DNA of 64,000 nucleotides from Leucobacter edaphi (GCF_016522535.1 NZ_JAEHOI010000001.1:62001-126000), one strand, 5' to 3'. Shown: positions 26,243 through 35,035, numbered from the stretch's first letter. Made by a program: numbers and translations. The notes: generated from the sequence alone by a model not told the origin.

Positions 26243-27184
26243 TCAGGCCATCAGCCGGATCGCCGCCGGCGCGGCGCGCACCTCGAACGGGCCCTCGCCC
26301 ACCCGCTCGCCGTCCGCGTAGGCGATCTCGCCCGGCGCGTCGATCCGCGCCGAGGAGACGGTCTCGAACGTCACCTCGGGAAGGCCGGCGTGACGCCCCC
26401 TCGCGAGCACGCCGAGCACGCTGACCAGTCGCGGCCTCGAGCACGCCGTCACCTCGATAAGGTCGAGCATCCCGTCGTCGGTGCGGGCCTCCGGGGCGAT
26501 CGGAATGCCCCCGCCGAGCGTGCGGATATTCATGACGCTCGTGAGCAGGCCGTCGAACTCGCGCTCGCGGGTGCCCGTGCGCACCCGGAACGGGCGAGCC
26601 GCGAGCGCGACAATCTCCGCGACGAGCCCGAGCTGGTAACGGAAACCCCCGATCGGTAGCCGGATCGCGTTTGCGCGGCGATTGATCGCCGCATCGAATC
26701 CAATCGAAAGTCCGCCCGCGAACCAGCGCTCGGAGAACCCGCCAGGCGCGCCGGGATCGGGGAAGCGGACGACGCCGAGATCCACGGCGTGCGGCGCGCG
26801 CTCATTCGCGAGGATCCGCGCGACGGCCTCGCGATGCCCGCGCGGAACACCGAAATTGCGGGCGAAGTCATTGCCGGATCCCGCGGGAACGATCCCGAGC
26901 GGGAGCGCGCGGGCCGCGGCGATCTGCAGGACCAACCCGAGCAGGCCGTCACCGCCCACGAGGATCAGCCCGCGCAGACCTGCCCGGGAGGCCTCGGCAA
27001 CGGCGGCGGCGCACGCGTTGGCGTCCTCCCCGGAAATCAGCTCGATCGGGATCCCAGCGGCCTCGAGCTCGCGGGCGACGCGCACGGCGACGCGCTTCCC
27101 CCTCCCGAGGGCCGAGCGGGGATTGACGACGAGGCCGAACGGGAGTTCGCGTCCGTCATTGGACGAGGTCATGCTGCTGCTCAC
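26243..27184 (-). CDS. Diacylglycerol kinase family lipid kinase
   Basis: A 313-residue soluble lipid kinase of the DagK/LCB5 family. VVNPRSALGRG is the N-terminal signature, LVGGDGLLGLV the nucleotide loop (usually GGDGT, here Leu replaces Thr), and VPAGSGNDFARNFGVP the second motif. The C-terminal beta-domain includes GGGIPIAPEARTDDGMLDL. It should phosphorylate diacylglycerol or a related lipid at the membrane face. It converges on the CapA gene with 19 bp between the stops. The missing Thr makes full activity slightly uncertain. Confidence 0.85.
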   Translation of the reverse strand: MSSSMTSSNDGRELPFGLVVNPRSALGRGKRVAVRVARELEAAGIPIELISGEDANACAAAVAEASRAGLRGLILVGGDGLLGLVLQIAAARALPLGIVPAGSGNDFARNFGVPRGHREAVARILANERAPHAVDLGVVRFPDPGAPGGFSERWFAGGLSIGFDAAINRRANAIRLPIGGFRYQLGLVAEIVALAARPFRVRTGTREREFDGLLTSVMNIRTLGGGIPIAPEARTDDGMLDLIEVTACSRPRLVSVLGVLARGRHAGLPEVTFETVSSARIDAPGEIAYADGERVGEGPFEVRAAPAAIRLMA

Positions 27185-27223
27185 TACTGAAGAAGCGACC
27201 GGCGCGGGGCGCGCCTGGTGCCG

Positions 27224-28183
27224 CTAGTGCTTGATCGGATAGGTCTCGACGCCGAGAATTCCCGCACCAGGACGGGTGCGGGAAATGTGGAAGACCGAGA
27301 AGGCCGCGGGGGGAAGCGCTGCCGCCTGCGCCAGATACTCACCGGGCAGGCTGCCCGTCGCGAGCGTCAACTCGCGAGCGAGGTCCGGCAGCACCGGTCG
27401 GTGACTGCACACCACGGCGCTGCGTCCGCGCGCCACCAGCTTGCCGATGAGCTTCCGCGTCTTCGTGAGGTCGCCTTCGTCCCAGAAGTCCTGGCTGAGG
27501 GAGCGCTTCGCGCGGATGCGCAGGTCGAGATGCTCGGCGAGCGGGCCGACGGTCGTCATGCAGCGGACCGCGTCTGAGGAGTAGATCCTCCGCGGGCCGA
27601 AGCACTCCAGGATCGGGGGCAGCGTCTCCGCCTGCTTCTCTCCGGAATCGGCGAGCGGACGCAGGGAATCGACCGGGAAGAGGTCGCTGCGCGGCTCGGC
27701 CTTCGCGTGCCGGAGCAGCGTGATCGCGAACGTCTCGAGCAGATCGTGCGCCGCGAGCCGGAGGAACACGTCGTAGAGCTCGCGATCGGCCTTGTAGCTG
27801 AGCCGCTTGCGCGCGTCCTCGAGCGGCACCCACTCGAGCGCCTGCACCTCGTCGTTCGGGGTGAATGTCGAGGCGAGCGCCGCCTGCGGGGTCACCTCGG
27901 CGGCCCAGTACTGCACCGTCTTCTCCCGGCCGGCGCCGAGGGCGTAGTTGATCGTCCCGAGATTCACGCCCAGGTGGATCTTCAGGCCGGTTTCCTCCTC
28001 GGTCTCGCGGACCGCGGCCTGCGGCATGCTCTCGCCCGGGTCGAGCTTCCCCTTCGGGAAGGAGACGTCGCGCTGCTTCGTACGGTGGATCAGGAGCACC
28101 ATGATCCTGCCGGCGGGGTCGCCGGAGGGATCGATGACGCGTCGCCAGCAGACGGTGCCTGCGGCGAGGATAGCTTGACTCAA
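27224..28183 (-). CDS. NUDIX hydrolase fused to histidine phosphatase domain (MutT1-like)
   Basis: A 319-residue two-domain protein. Residues 1-150 are a NUDIX domain with a complete box (G-x5-E-x7-REx2EExG, starting GKLDPGES). Residues 160-319 are a SixA-type phosphatase with the catalytic LLRHAKAE. This order is that of mycobacterial MutT1, which hydrolyses 8-oxo-(d)GTP and diadenosine polyphosphates. The start is taken as TTG 28183, which overlaps the ppk stop as TTGA, mirroring the ATGA overlaps upstream; no ATG fits the domain edge. Last gene of the glnR-mshD-ppk operon. Confidence 0.87.
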   Translation of the reverse strand: MSQAILAAGTVCWRRVIDPSGDPAGRIMVLLIHRTKQRDVSFPKGKLDPGESMPQAAVRETEEETGLKIHLGVNLGTINYALGAGREKTVQYWAAEVTPQAALASTFTPNDEVQALEWVPLEDARKRLSYKADRELYDVFLRLAAHDLLETFAITLLRHAKAEPRSDLFPVDSLRPLADSGEKQAETLPPILECFGPRRIYSSDAVRCMTTVGPLAEHLDLRIRAKRSLSQDFWDEGDLTKTRKLIGKLVARGRSAVVCSHRPVLPDLARELTLATGSLPGEYLAQAAALPPAAFSVFHISRTRPGAGILGVETYPIKH

Positions 28184-30309
28184 CGCGCCCTCCGGGCCCG
28201 GGCTTCGGTGCGATCCAGCATCACGAGGTCCTGCAGATCGGGGAGCGGCTCGCCCTCCTCGCTGACGATGCGGCGCAGCCAGGTGCCGTCCGGGAGCATG
28301 CGCCACGACGACACGTCGTCGGAGAAGGCGAACTCGAAGAAGCGGTCGATGCGGGCGAGATGCTCGCGATCGGAGAGCTTCACGAGCACCTCGATCCGAC
28401 GATCGAGGTTGCGGTGCATGAGGTCGGCGCTGCCGATGAACACCTCGCGGTCGCCGTCGTTCTCGAACGCGTAGATGCGCGAGTGCTCGAGGTAGCGGCC
28501 GAGCACGGACCGCACCTGGATGTTCTCGGACAGGCCGGGGACTCCGGCGCGGATCGAGCAGATGCCGCGCACCCACACCTCGATCGGCACGCCCGCCTGG
28601 CTCGCCCGGTAGAGGGCGTCGATGATCGCCTCGTCGACCATCGAGTTCGCCTTGAGCTTGATGCCACTGGGCCGTCCGGCGCGGGCGTTCTCCGCCTCGC
28701 GCTCGATGCGCTCGAGCAGGCCGCTGCGCAGCTGCAGCGGGGCCACGAGCAGACGGTCGTAGTCGGTCTCGATCGCGTATCCGGAGAGCACGTTGAACAG
28801 CTTCGTGACGTCCCGGCCGATCTCGGGCGAGGACGTGAACAGGCCGAAGTCCTCGTAGATGCGGCTCGTCTTCGGGTTGTAGTTGCCGGTGCCGATGTGG
28901 CAGTAGTGGGCCAGCCTGCCGCCCTCGTCCCGGATCACCTGCACGAGCTTGCAGTGGGTCTTGAGCCCGACGAGGCCGTAGACGACGTGGACGCCTGCCT
29001 GCTCCAGCTTGCGGGCCCACGTGATGTTGGCCTCCTCGTCGAAGCGCGCCTTCACCTCGACGAGCGCGAGCACCTGCTTGCCAGCTTCGGCCGCCTTGAT
29101 GAGCGCCGCGACGATCGGGCTGTCGCCCGAGGTGCGGTACAGGGTCTGCTTGATCGCGAGCACGTCGGGATCGGTCGCGGCCTGCTCAACGAACGCCTGC
29201 ACGCTGGTGGCAAACGACTCGTACGGGTGGTGCACCAGGACCTCGCGCCGGGCGATCGCGCCGAGCGTGTCCGGCTTCTCGCTCGGCGAGCTCGTGCGGA
29301 ACTGCGGGTGCGTCACCGGAATGTGCGGCTTGAACTTGAGGTCCGGACGCTGGATCCCCGTCAGGGCGAACAGCCCGGAAAGATCGAGCGGGGAGGGCAG
29401 CGTGTAGACCTGCTCCTCATCGATATCGAACTCGCGCACGAGGAGGTCGAGCGTCGCGGGATCCATGTCGTCCGAGATCTCGAGTCGGATCGGCGGCCCG
29501 AAACGCCGCCTGAGCAGCTCCTTCTCGAGCACCTGGATGAGGTTCTCCGTCTCGTCCTCCTCGATCTCCATGTCCTCGTTGCGCGTCACCCGGAACACGT
29601 GGTCGTCCATGACCTCCATGCCGGGGAACAGGCCGTCGAGCTGGTTCGCGATGAGTTCCTCGAGCGGGATGAAGCGGACGTTGTCCGGGTCCTCGCGACG
29701 ATCGACGCGCACATACCGCGGGATCATCTGGGGGACCTTGAGGCGCGCGAACTCGACCTTGTCCGTGCGCGGGTTGCGGACCCGGATCGACAGGTTGAGC
29801 GCCCGGCCGGAGATGTAAGGGAACGGGTGCGCGGGATCGACGGCGAGCGGCATCAGCACGGGGTAGATGTGCTGCTCGTAGTACTCGGTGAGGATCTCCC
29901 GATCCGCGTCGTCGAGCTCGTTCCAGTCGACGATCCGGATGCCGGCCTCGGCGAGCGCCGGCCGGACGTGGTCGCTGAAGCAGCGCGCGTGGCGCAGCTG
30001 CAGCTCATACGCCGTGCGGTTGATGTCCGCGAGGACATCGGTGGGGGCGCGGCCCACGTTCGTGGGCACCGCGAGTCCCGTGATGATGCGGCGCTTCAGC
30101 CCCGCCACGCGCACCATGAAGAATTCGTCGAGATTCGAGGCGAAGATCGCGAGGAAGTTCGCGCGTTCGAGCAGCGGAACCGTCGGATCCTCGGCGAGTT
30201 CCAGGACGCGCTGATTGAACGCGAGCCAACTGAGCTCGCGGTCGATGTAGCGATCGGGGGCGAGCTCCTCGGTTTCGGCGTCGCCCACTGGGCTGATCTC
30301 TTCGCTCAT
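28180..30309 (-). CDS. ppk: Polyphosphate kinase 1
   Basis: A 709-residue PPK1 making polyphosphate from ATP. The N-terminal domain starts YIDRELSWLAFNQRVLELAED, and the head domain ANFLAIFASNLDEFFMVRVAGL is standard. The catalytic part contains HHPYESF, AIKQTLYRTSGDSPIV, ARFDEEANITWARKLEQAG, LKTHCKL (phospho-His candidate) and YCHIGTGNYNPKTSRIYEDF. The ATG at 30309 has GGAAG upstream and overlaps the mshD stop as ATGA. Placed next to a phosphate-import region, it fits phosphate storage, although the operon itself belongs with GlnR and mycothiol. Confidence 0.96.
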   Translation of the reverse strand: MSEEISPVGDAETEELAPDRYIDRELSWLAFNQRVLELAEDPTVPLLERANFLAIFASNLDEFFMVRVAGLKRRIITGLAVPTNVGRAPTDVLADINRTAYELQLRHARCFSDHVRPALAEAGIRIVDWNELDDADREILTEYYEQHIYPVLMPLAVDPAHPFPYISGRALNLSIRVRNPRTDKVEFARLKVPQMIPRYVRVDRREDPDNVRFIPLEELIANQLDGLFPGMEVMDDHVFRVTRNEDMEIEEDETENLIQVLEKELLRRRFGPPIRLEISDDMDPATLDLLVREFDIDEEQVYTLPSPLDLSGLFALTGIQRPDLKFKPHIPVTHPQFRTSSPSEKPDTLGAIARREVLVHHPYESFATSVQAFVEQAATDPDVLAIKQTLYRTSGDSPIVAALIKAAEAGKQVLALVEVKARFDEEANITWARKLEQAGVHVVYGLVGLKTHCKLVQVIRDEGGRLAHYCHIGTGNYNPKTSRIYEDFGLFTSSPEIGRDVTKLFNVLSGYAIETDYDRLLVAPLQLRSGLLERIEREAENARAGRPSGIKLKANSMVDEAIIDALYRASQAGVPIEVWVRGICSIRAGVPGLSENIQVRSVLGRYLEHSRIYAFENDGDREVFIGSADLMHRNLDRRIEVLVKLSDREHLARIDRFFEFAFSDDVSSWRMLPDGTWLRRIVSEEGEPLPDLQDLVMLDRTEARARRAR

Positions 30310-31295
30310 GCTTCCATTCTGGCACCGGGGGACCACTGCGCGGGTCGTTCCCACTGGCGGCTGCGTGAATCAATGGTGAACCCGGCCCGCTCGTACAGCT
30401 CCACGGCGCGGGTGTTCTCGCCGTCGACGTAGAGCGTGACCCGCTCCGGGGCGTGCTGGGCCATGCGGGCCAGAGTCGCGGCGAGGAGAAAACGGCCGAT
30501 CCCGCGGCCGCCGAACGCGGGGCGCACCCCTACGGCGTAGAGCTCGGTCTCGACGTGGCCTTCGGCACGGACCGTTTTCACCCAGGTCGATCCGGCCAGC
30601 TCCGCGTCATCTTCGACCGGGGTCTTCCAGAGCAGCAGGAGATCAGCCGGGTCAAACCAGGGCTCGGCGCGCATGAGGTTGAAGTCGTCGACCGTGATCC
30701 GCCCCTGCTGCGGGTGATCGGAGAACGCGTCGGCGTTCGCGGACACCCACGCGGCGGCGTCGCGTTCGGCGTGCTCGGGATCGAAGGCCAGCAGTTCGAA
30801 GCCCTCTGGCGCCTCGAGTGCGCTCGGATCCGTGGCCTGATCGGGAAGCAACGCGGGGTCGAGCGCCATCCGGAACAGGGAGCGCACCGGGGTGAAGCCC
30901 GCGCCGGTGAGCAGCGCCTCCGCAGCCGGGTTGTCGCCGTGGGCCCAGGAGCGCAGCGCGCCAGGCCCCGCTTCCGGCCGCGAGAGCAGCGCGGTGAGCG
31001 CGGTGCGGCCGATGCCCCGCCCGCGTGCGTCCGGGGTCACCACCAGGTCGATCTCGTCCTCGCCGACGATGCCGGCCGCGACGGGGGCGGGCTCGCTCTC
31101 GCCGTCTGCGTCCGGCTCGGAGAACAGCACGAGGGTTCTCCGCCCCTGTGCGGCCTCCAGCAGGGCCTGATCCGAGATCGGGGGAGTGCCGTCGAAGGAC
31201 TCCGCCTCGGCCGCGATCCGTCGCGCCGCCGCGATCGTGGTCTCGTCCGCCCCGACGCTCGCGCGCACGTCCGCCGGTCCGCTGTGCTCGTGCAT
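30306..31295 (-). CDS. mshD: Mycothiol synthase
   Basis: A 329-residue protein with two GNAT domains in tandem. The first contains VVTPDARGRGIGRTALTALL (acetyl-CoA loop); the second contains GVRPAFGGRGIGRFLLAATL and LYVDGENTRAVELYERAGF. MshD acetylates Cys-GlcN-Ins in the last step of mycothiol synthesis, a thiol confined to Actinobacteria. The ATG shares its A with the preceding stop (TAATG) and the stop overlaps ppk. Synteny with a GlnR-type regulator is the same as in mycobacteria (Rv0818-Rv0819), which supports the call. Confidence 0.93.
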   Translation of the reverse strand: MHEHSGPADVRASVGADETTIAAARRIAAEAESFDGTPPISDQALLEAAQGRRTLVLFSEPDADGESEPAPVAAGIVGEDEIDLVVTPDARGRGIGRTALTALLSRPEAGPGALRSWAHGDNPAAEALLTGAGFTPVRSLFRMALDPALLPDQATDPSALEAPEGFELLAFDPEHAERDAAAWVSANADAFSDHPQQGRITVDDFNLMRAEPWFDPADLLLLWKTPVEDDAELAGSTWVKTVRAEGHVETELYAVGVRPAFGGRGIGRFLLAATLARMAQHAPERVTLYVDGENTRAVELYERAGFTIDSRSRQWERPAQWSPGARMEA

Positions 31296-31960
31296 TACTG
31301 CCCCTCCTCGCTCCTGGTGCGCGCGAAGCCGTAACCGACGCCGCGCACGGTGCTGATGAGTCCCTCGTGGTCGCCGAGCTTCGCCCGAAGGCGACGCACG
31401 TGGACGTCGACGGTTCGCGTGCCGCCGAAGTAATCGGTTCCCCACACCTCGCTGAGCAGTTGATCCCGCGTGAACACCCGATCGGGGTTCGCGGCGAGGA
31501 AGTGCAGCAGCTCGAATTCCTTATAGGTGAGGTCGAGCGGCTGGCCGAACAGCCGCGCGGTGAAGTTCGCCTCGTCGATGAGGACACCGGAGGACTGGAC
31601 CGTCTGGGGTTTCGACTCCGGTTCGTCGCGCGCGAGGAGGCGCAGCCTGACCTCGATTTCCGCGGGGCTGGCCGTGGGGAGCAGCAGCTCGCTGACGCCC
31701 CACTCGGGGGTGAGTGCGGTGAGCGCGACCTCCGGCAGCACCACGATCCGGGGCGTCGCGACCCCCTCGGCGAGGGCGAGGCAGGCGGCGCGGGCCCTGC
31801 GGGCGTCGAGCGCGCCGTCGATGAGGATCGCGTCGAAGCGGGCGGCCATCGTCTCGGGAACTCGGACAGAGAGCGGCGAGGTGCGGAGCTCGTGCGGGAG
31901 CAGGTCGAGTCCCGGGAGCGACTCCGCCGGATCGCGGTCGGCGAGGCAGAGCAGTTGCAT
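31295..31960 (-). CDS. glnR: GlnR-type atypical response regulator
   Basis: A 221-residue OmpR-like protein. The N-terminal receiver domain (MQLLCLADRDPAES... AILIDGALDARRARAACLA) is atypical, lacking the full acidic pocket and the conserved Lys. The C-terminal winged helix is canonical (LDLTYKEFELLHFLAANPDR, DQLLSEVWGTDYFGGTRTVD, VHVRRLRAKLG, VRGVGYGF). Architecture, length and linkage to mshD match GlnR, the orphan nitrogen regulator of Actinobacteria. No kinase gene is adjacent. It heads the mshD-ppk-mutT operon. GlnR identity rests on synteny plus architecture, not on demonstrated targets. Confidence 0.8.
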   Translation of the reverse strand: MQLLCLADRDPAESLPGLDLLPHELRTSPLSVRVPETMAARFDAILIDGALDARRARAACLALAEGVATPRIVVLPEVALTALTPEWGVSELLLPTASPAEIEVRLRLLARDEPESKPQTVQSSGVLIDEANFTARLFGQPLDLTYKEFELLHFLAANPDRVFTRDQLLSEVWGTDYFGGTRTVDVHVRRLRAKLGDHEGLISTVRGVGYGFARTRSEEGQ

Positions 31961-32083
31961 CGGTGCACTCCCTTCGCGGTCAGAGTGTCAGTGTACTTGG
32001 GCCGCGGCCCCCGAGTGCTCGTGCCAGACACGGGACGCAGTGGAACGGGGTCACGCGCGGGAAGCGTGTGGGAAGATGGGCTG

Positions 32084-32377
32084 GTGACCGATCAAAACGC
32101 CAGGGAGATGCCCACCGCGCACTCGTGGCACATCCCGCGCCTCATCATCGCGTGGGCGGTCGCGGCCGTGATCGGCATCCTCGTCACGGTGTTCGCCTCG
32201 GGTGAGGCCCGCTTCGCGTGGCTCGTGTTCGCGATCGGCCTGTCGACGCTCGTCACCTTCGCCCTGCAGTTGGGCACGGCGCAGCGGGTTGGATTCATCA
32301 CGCGCGTCGCCGCGAGCGTCGCCGGGTCGGTGCTCGTCATCGCGGTGATCGATGTCGTCGCGATCCTGTTCCCGTGA
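32084..32377 (+). CDS. Small three-helix membrane protein
   Basis: A 97-residue protein with GTG start and three helices (LIIAWAVAAVIGILVTVFA, FAWLVFAIGLSTLVTFALQ, VAASVAGSVLVIAVIDVVAILF). The compact form is common among uncharacterised Microbacteriaceae proteins. The GTG codon precedes VTDQNAREMPTAHSWHIPR; longer upstream frames are antisense to glnR. Function unknown. Confidence 0.7.
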   Translation: MTDQNAREMPTAHSWHIPRLIIAWAVAAVIGILVTVFASGEARFAWLVFAIGLSTLVTFALQLGTAQRVGFITRVAASVAGSVLVIAVIDVVAILFP

Positions 32378-32394
32378 TCGGCTAGACTGGCGGC

Positions 32395-32505
32395 ATGCTT
32401 CTCGCTCTCGAACTCTTCTTTCTCGGACTCCTCGGTCTGGCTTCGCTGGCGATCGCGTGGGTGTCCGGCACGGTCATCTACAAGCTCTTCAAGGGTCAGC
32501 GCTAG
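32395..32505 (+). CDS. 36-residue single-helix membrane microprotein
   Basis: ATG at 32395 opens 36 codons, MLLALELFFLGLLGLASLAI then AWVSGTVIYKLFKGQR. One hydrophobic helix ends in a positively charged cytosolic tail, a pattern I have seen conserved in this family of bacteria (inference). TAGACT at 32383-32388 is a -10 box six bases before the ATG, implying a leaderless mRNA. The frame sits 17 bp after the preceding stop and 27 bp before ygfZ. Confidence 0.65.
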   Translation: MLLALELFFLGLLGLASLAIAWVSGTVIYKLFKGQR

Positions 32506-32532
32506 TCTCTGCAGCGCCGATCGGGGGATGAA

Positions 32533-33720
32533 ATGAACCCGTTCCTGTCGCTTCCCGGCGCGATCGCGGGTCCCGAGGGGGTCGCGCAGCACTACGGTGA
32601 GCCCCTCGTGGAGCAGCGCGCGCTCGAGGCCGGCGCGGCCGTGGTCGACCTGTCCCACCGCGGGATCGTGTCCGTCTCGGGACCGGACCGCCTGAGCTGG
32701 TTGCACTCGATGACGAGCCAGCGATTGACCGGGCTCCCCGCTGGTGAGAGCACCGAATCGCTGCTGCTCGACGCGAACGGACGCATCGAGACCGCCTTCC
32801 GGCTCGTGGATGACGGCGAGCGGAGTCTGCTCCTCGTCGACGAGGGACAGGCCGAGCCGCTCGCGTCGTACCTCTCGCGCATGCGCTTCGCGCTGCGCGT
32901 CGAGGTGCAGGATCTCAGCGAGGAACTCGCGGCGGTGCTCGCCTTCGACGGCGGGCCAGCGGCCGCCTCGCTGCGGGCGCTCGATCCGACGGCGGAGTGG
33001 CGGGACCCGTGGGCTGAGGTCGTCTCGGGCGGAACCCAGTACGCGCGCGCCGACGAGGCGCATCCGGGTGCCGACTGGAACGCGGTGCACTTCGTGTTCC
33101 CGCGGGGGCGCCTCGCCGATGTCGCTGCCGTGGTCGCGTCCCGCGGCGACGGGAACGCTGGCGACGAAGCGGGCGGCGGGGCGATCCGTGCCGCCGGCCT
33201 GCTCGCGCTCGACGCGCTCGAGGTTCGCGCCTGGCGTCCGACCCAGCACGGCGACGTCGACGAGCGCGCGATCCCGCATGAGCTCGACTGGCTGCGGACG
33301 GCCGTGCACCTGAACAAGGGCTGCTACCGCGGCCAGGAGACGATCGCGAAGGTGCACAACCTGGGCCATCCGCCCCGGCGGCTCGTGCTGCTGCACCTGG
33401 ACGGCTCGGGCGGCGAGCTCCCGCCCGATGGCGCGCTCGTGTACGCCGCGGGGGAGATCGGCGGCGAGACCGCGCGTCCCGTTGGCCGGGTCACTCGTGC
33501 CGCGCTCCACCACGAGTGGGGCGGCATTGCGCTCGCCCTGCTCAAGCGCTCGGTCGCCGAGGATGCGGCGCTCGAGGTTCGCGTGGGGGAGGACGCAGCC
33601 GATCCGGCCTCGCCCGGCACCGCCGTCGTGGCAGCAGCCCAGGAGATCATCGTGCCGCGCGACGCCGGCGCCACCCGCCGCGAGGATATTCGCGCGCACT
33701 TCTCGCGTCGCCCGCGCTGA
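32533..33720 (+). CDS. ygfZ: YgfZ-family folate-binding Fe-S maintenance protein
   Basis: A 395-residue GcvT-fold protein. The diagnostic KGCYxGQE motif is present as NKGCYRGQETIAKVHNLG with Cys near residue 264, and VVDLSHRGIVSVSGPDRLSWLHS is the N-terminal family region. YgfZ/IBA57 proteins bind tetrahydrofolate and help assemble or repair Fe-S enzymes. Length is slightly above the family norm because of Ala/Gly-rich insertions. gpmA follows 30 bp later, and the two are probably co-transcribed or share termination. Confidence 0.92.
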   Translation: MNPFLSLPGAIAGPEGVAQHYGEPLVEQRALEAGAAVVDLSHRGIVSVSGPDRLSWLHSMTSQRLTGLPAGESTESLLLDANGRIETAFRLVDDGERSLLLVDEGQAEPLASYLSRMRFALRVEVQDLSEELAAVLAFDGGPAAASLRALDPTAEWRDPWAEVVSGGTQYARADEAHPGADWNAVHFVFPRGRLADVAAVVASRGDGNAGDEAGGGAIRAAGLLALDALEVRAWRPTQHGDVDERAIPHELDWLRTAVHLNKGCYRGQETIAKVHNLGHPPRRLVLLHLDGSGGELPPDGALVYAAGEIGGETARPVGRVTRAALHHEWGGIALALLKRSVAEDAALEVRVGEDAADPASPGTAVVAAAQEIIVPRDAGATRREDIRAHFSRRPR

Positions 33721-33750
33721 CGGAGCCGCGCCTGCGACTAGGCTGGAGGC

Positions 33751-34491
33751 ATGACGAACAAGCTGATCCTGCTGCGCCACGGGCAGAGCGAGTGGAACCA
33801 GAAGAACCTGTTCACCGGCTGGGTGGACGTGCGACTCACGGAGCAGGGGCGCGGCGAGGCCGCCCGCGCCGGCGAGCTCATGCGCGAGGCAGGAATCCTG
33901 CCCGACGTGCTGCACACCTCGGTGCTGAGCCGCGCGATCCAGACCTCTAACCTCGCGCTCGACAGCGCGGATCGCCTGTGGATCCCGGTCCGCCGCTCCT
34001 GGCGTCTCAACGAGCGCCACTACGGTGCGCTGCAGGGCCTCGACAAGGCCGAGACGCTGCAGAAGTACGGCGAGGAGCAGTTCATGGAGTGGCGTCGCTC
34101 CTTCGACACGCCCCCGCCCGCCCTCGACGACGCGAGCGAGTGGTCGCAGGCGAACGATCCGCGCTACGACGGTATCGACGGTGAGCGCCCCCGCACGGAG
34201 TGCCTGAAGGACGTCATCGCGCGCCTCGTCCCCTACTGGGAGGGTCAGATCCTGCCCGATCTCAACGCGGGCAAGACGGTGCTCGTCACCGCGCACGGCA
34301 ACTCGCTGCGCGCCCTCGTCAAGCACCTCGACGGGATCTCCGACGAGGACATTGCCGGCCTCAACATTCCCACCGGCATGCCGCTCGTCTACGAGATCGA
34401 CGAGAACGGCTCGCCCGTTGGCGAGAGCCGCTACCTCGACCCCGAGGCCGCTGCAGCAGGCGCCGCCGCGGTCGCGTCGCAGGGCCGCTAA
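33751..34491 (+). CDS. gpmA: 2,3-bisphosphoglycerate-dependent phosphoglycerate mutase
   Basis: A 246-residue dPGM of glycolysis. [20 protein letters not shown] holds the phosphorylated His10; [21 protein letters not shown], the [10 protein letters not shown] motif and [19 protein letters not shown] hold the remaining catalytic residues. It ends in a variable Ala-rich tail. The RBS TGGAGG precedes the ATG, and a TAGGCT -10 box lies just before it. Immediately downstream is the poly-G/poly-C palindrome and then a bidirectional hairpin. Confidence 0.96.
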   Translation: MTNKLILLRHGQSEWNQKNLFTGWVDVRLTEQGRGEAARAGELMREAGILPDVLHTSVLSRAIQTSNLALDSADRLWIPVRRSWRLNERHYGALQGLDKAETLQKYGEEQFMEWRRSFDTPPPALDDASEWSQANDPRYDGIDGERPRTECLKDVIARLVPYWEGQILPDLNAGKTVLVTAHGNSLRALVKHLDGISDEDIAGLNIPTGMPLVYEIDENGSPVGESRYLDPEAAAAGAAAVASQGR

Positions 34492-34524
34492 CCGTTTCCG
34501 GTCGCGCCCGCGCGTGACCGGGGA

Positions 34525-34599
34525 ACGCGAGAGGGGTGGGGGGGGGGGGGGGGGGGGGGGGGCCCCCCCCCCCCCCCCCCCCCCCCACCCCTCTCGCGT
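34525..34599. repeat. Perfect palindrome of 25 G and 24 C flanked by 13-bp arms
   Basis: Arms 34525-34537 (ending GAGAGGGGT) and 34587-34599 are exact complements. They enclose an unbroken G-run at 34538-34562 and an unbroken C-run at 34563-34586, with no loop. It starts 33 bp after the gpmA stop. No gene overlaps it; frames reading through it are artefacts of the homopolymers. It may be a slipped or mis-assembled terminator-like hairpin. Confidence 0.85.
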
Positions 34600-34692
34600 C
34601 GGCCTCGAGTTCCCGTCGGCGAATACGTCGAGAGTTCGCTCGAATGCTGCGAGCGGCATCCGAGGGGCTCGCGGGTCCTCCCCGGACGTGGC

Positions 34693-34725
34693 TGAACCGG
34701 CCCGGCGATCGGCCGGGTCGGTTCA
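34693..34725. terminator. Bidirectional hairpin between gpmA and DUF3073
   Basis: Arms 34693-34706 and 34712-34725 with one G-U pair and a 5-base loop GATCG, ending AATG. It lies between convergent genes. The stretch 34607-34849 holds nothing else I can identify. Confidence 0.65.
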
Positions 34726-34849
34726 ATGCCGTTCGCCCGACGATCCGCGCGAAGAGCGACGCTCGCCTAATTCGGGTGTGCGCGATCGCGCTGCGAGACG
34801 GTGATGGAACGACGTCACGCTCCTGCCGGCCCGGCGTGGAAGGGAGGCT

Positions 34850-35035
34850 CTAGTCCTCGTCCTCGTCGTCCGAGTTGTACTTGCTGGCGTACTCCGCCCA
34901 CGGATCCTCGGCGCTCGCCCGCTCGGATGCCGAAGCGAGTTCCCGTTCAAGCGCCGAATAGTTCGTGTCGGGGCTGAAGTACTTCAGCTCCCTGGCGACC
35001 TTGGTGTGCTTTGCCTTCTGACGGCCGCGCCCCAT
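34850..35035 (-). CDS. DUF3073 protein
   Basis: A 61-residue protein starting MGRGRQKAKHTKVARELKYF followed by SPDTNYSALERELAS, which is the highly conserved DUF3073 pattern of Actinobacteria. The N-terminal third is strongly basic and the C-terminus acidic (NSDDEDED). Function unknown; nucleic-acid binding is plausible from charge. Translation starts at ATG 35035; longer minus-strand frames are spurious. Confidence 0.9.
   Translation of the reverse strand: MGRGRQKAKHTKVARELKYFSPDTNYSALERELASASERASAEDPWAEYASKYNSDDEDED

Noticed and set aside
28360-30432. 690-residue plus-strand frame
   Set aside because: Complement of ppk, no motif.
34538-34586. Palindrome as an ordinary Rho-independent terminator
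   Set aside because: No T-tract on either strand and no loop; a separate hairpin at 34693 is the better terminator.
32092-34659. 855-residue minus-strand frame with poly-Gly/poly-Pro stretches
   Set aside because: Complement of ygfZ and gpmA reading through the homopolymer palindrome.
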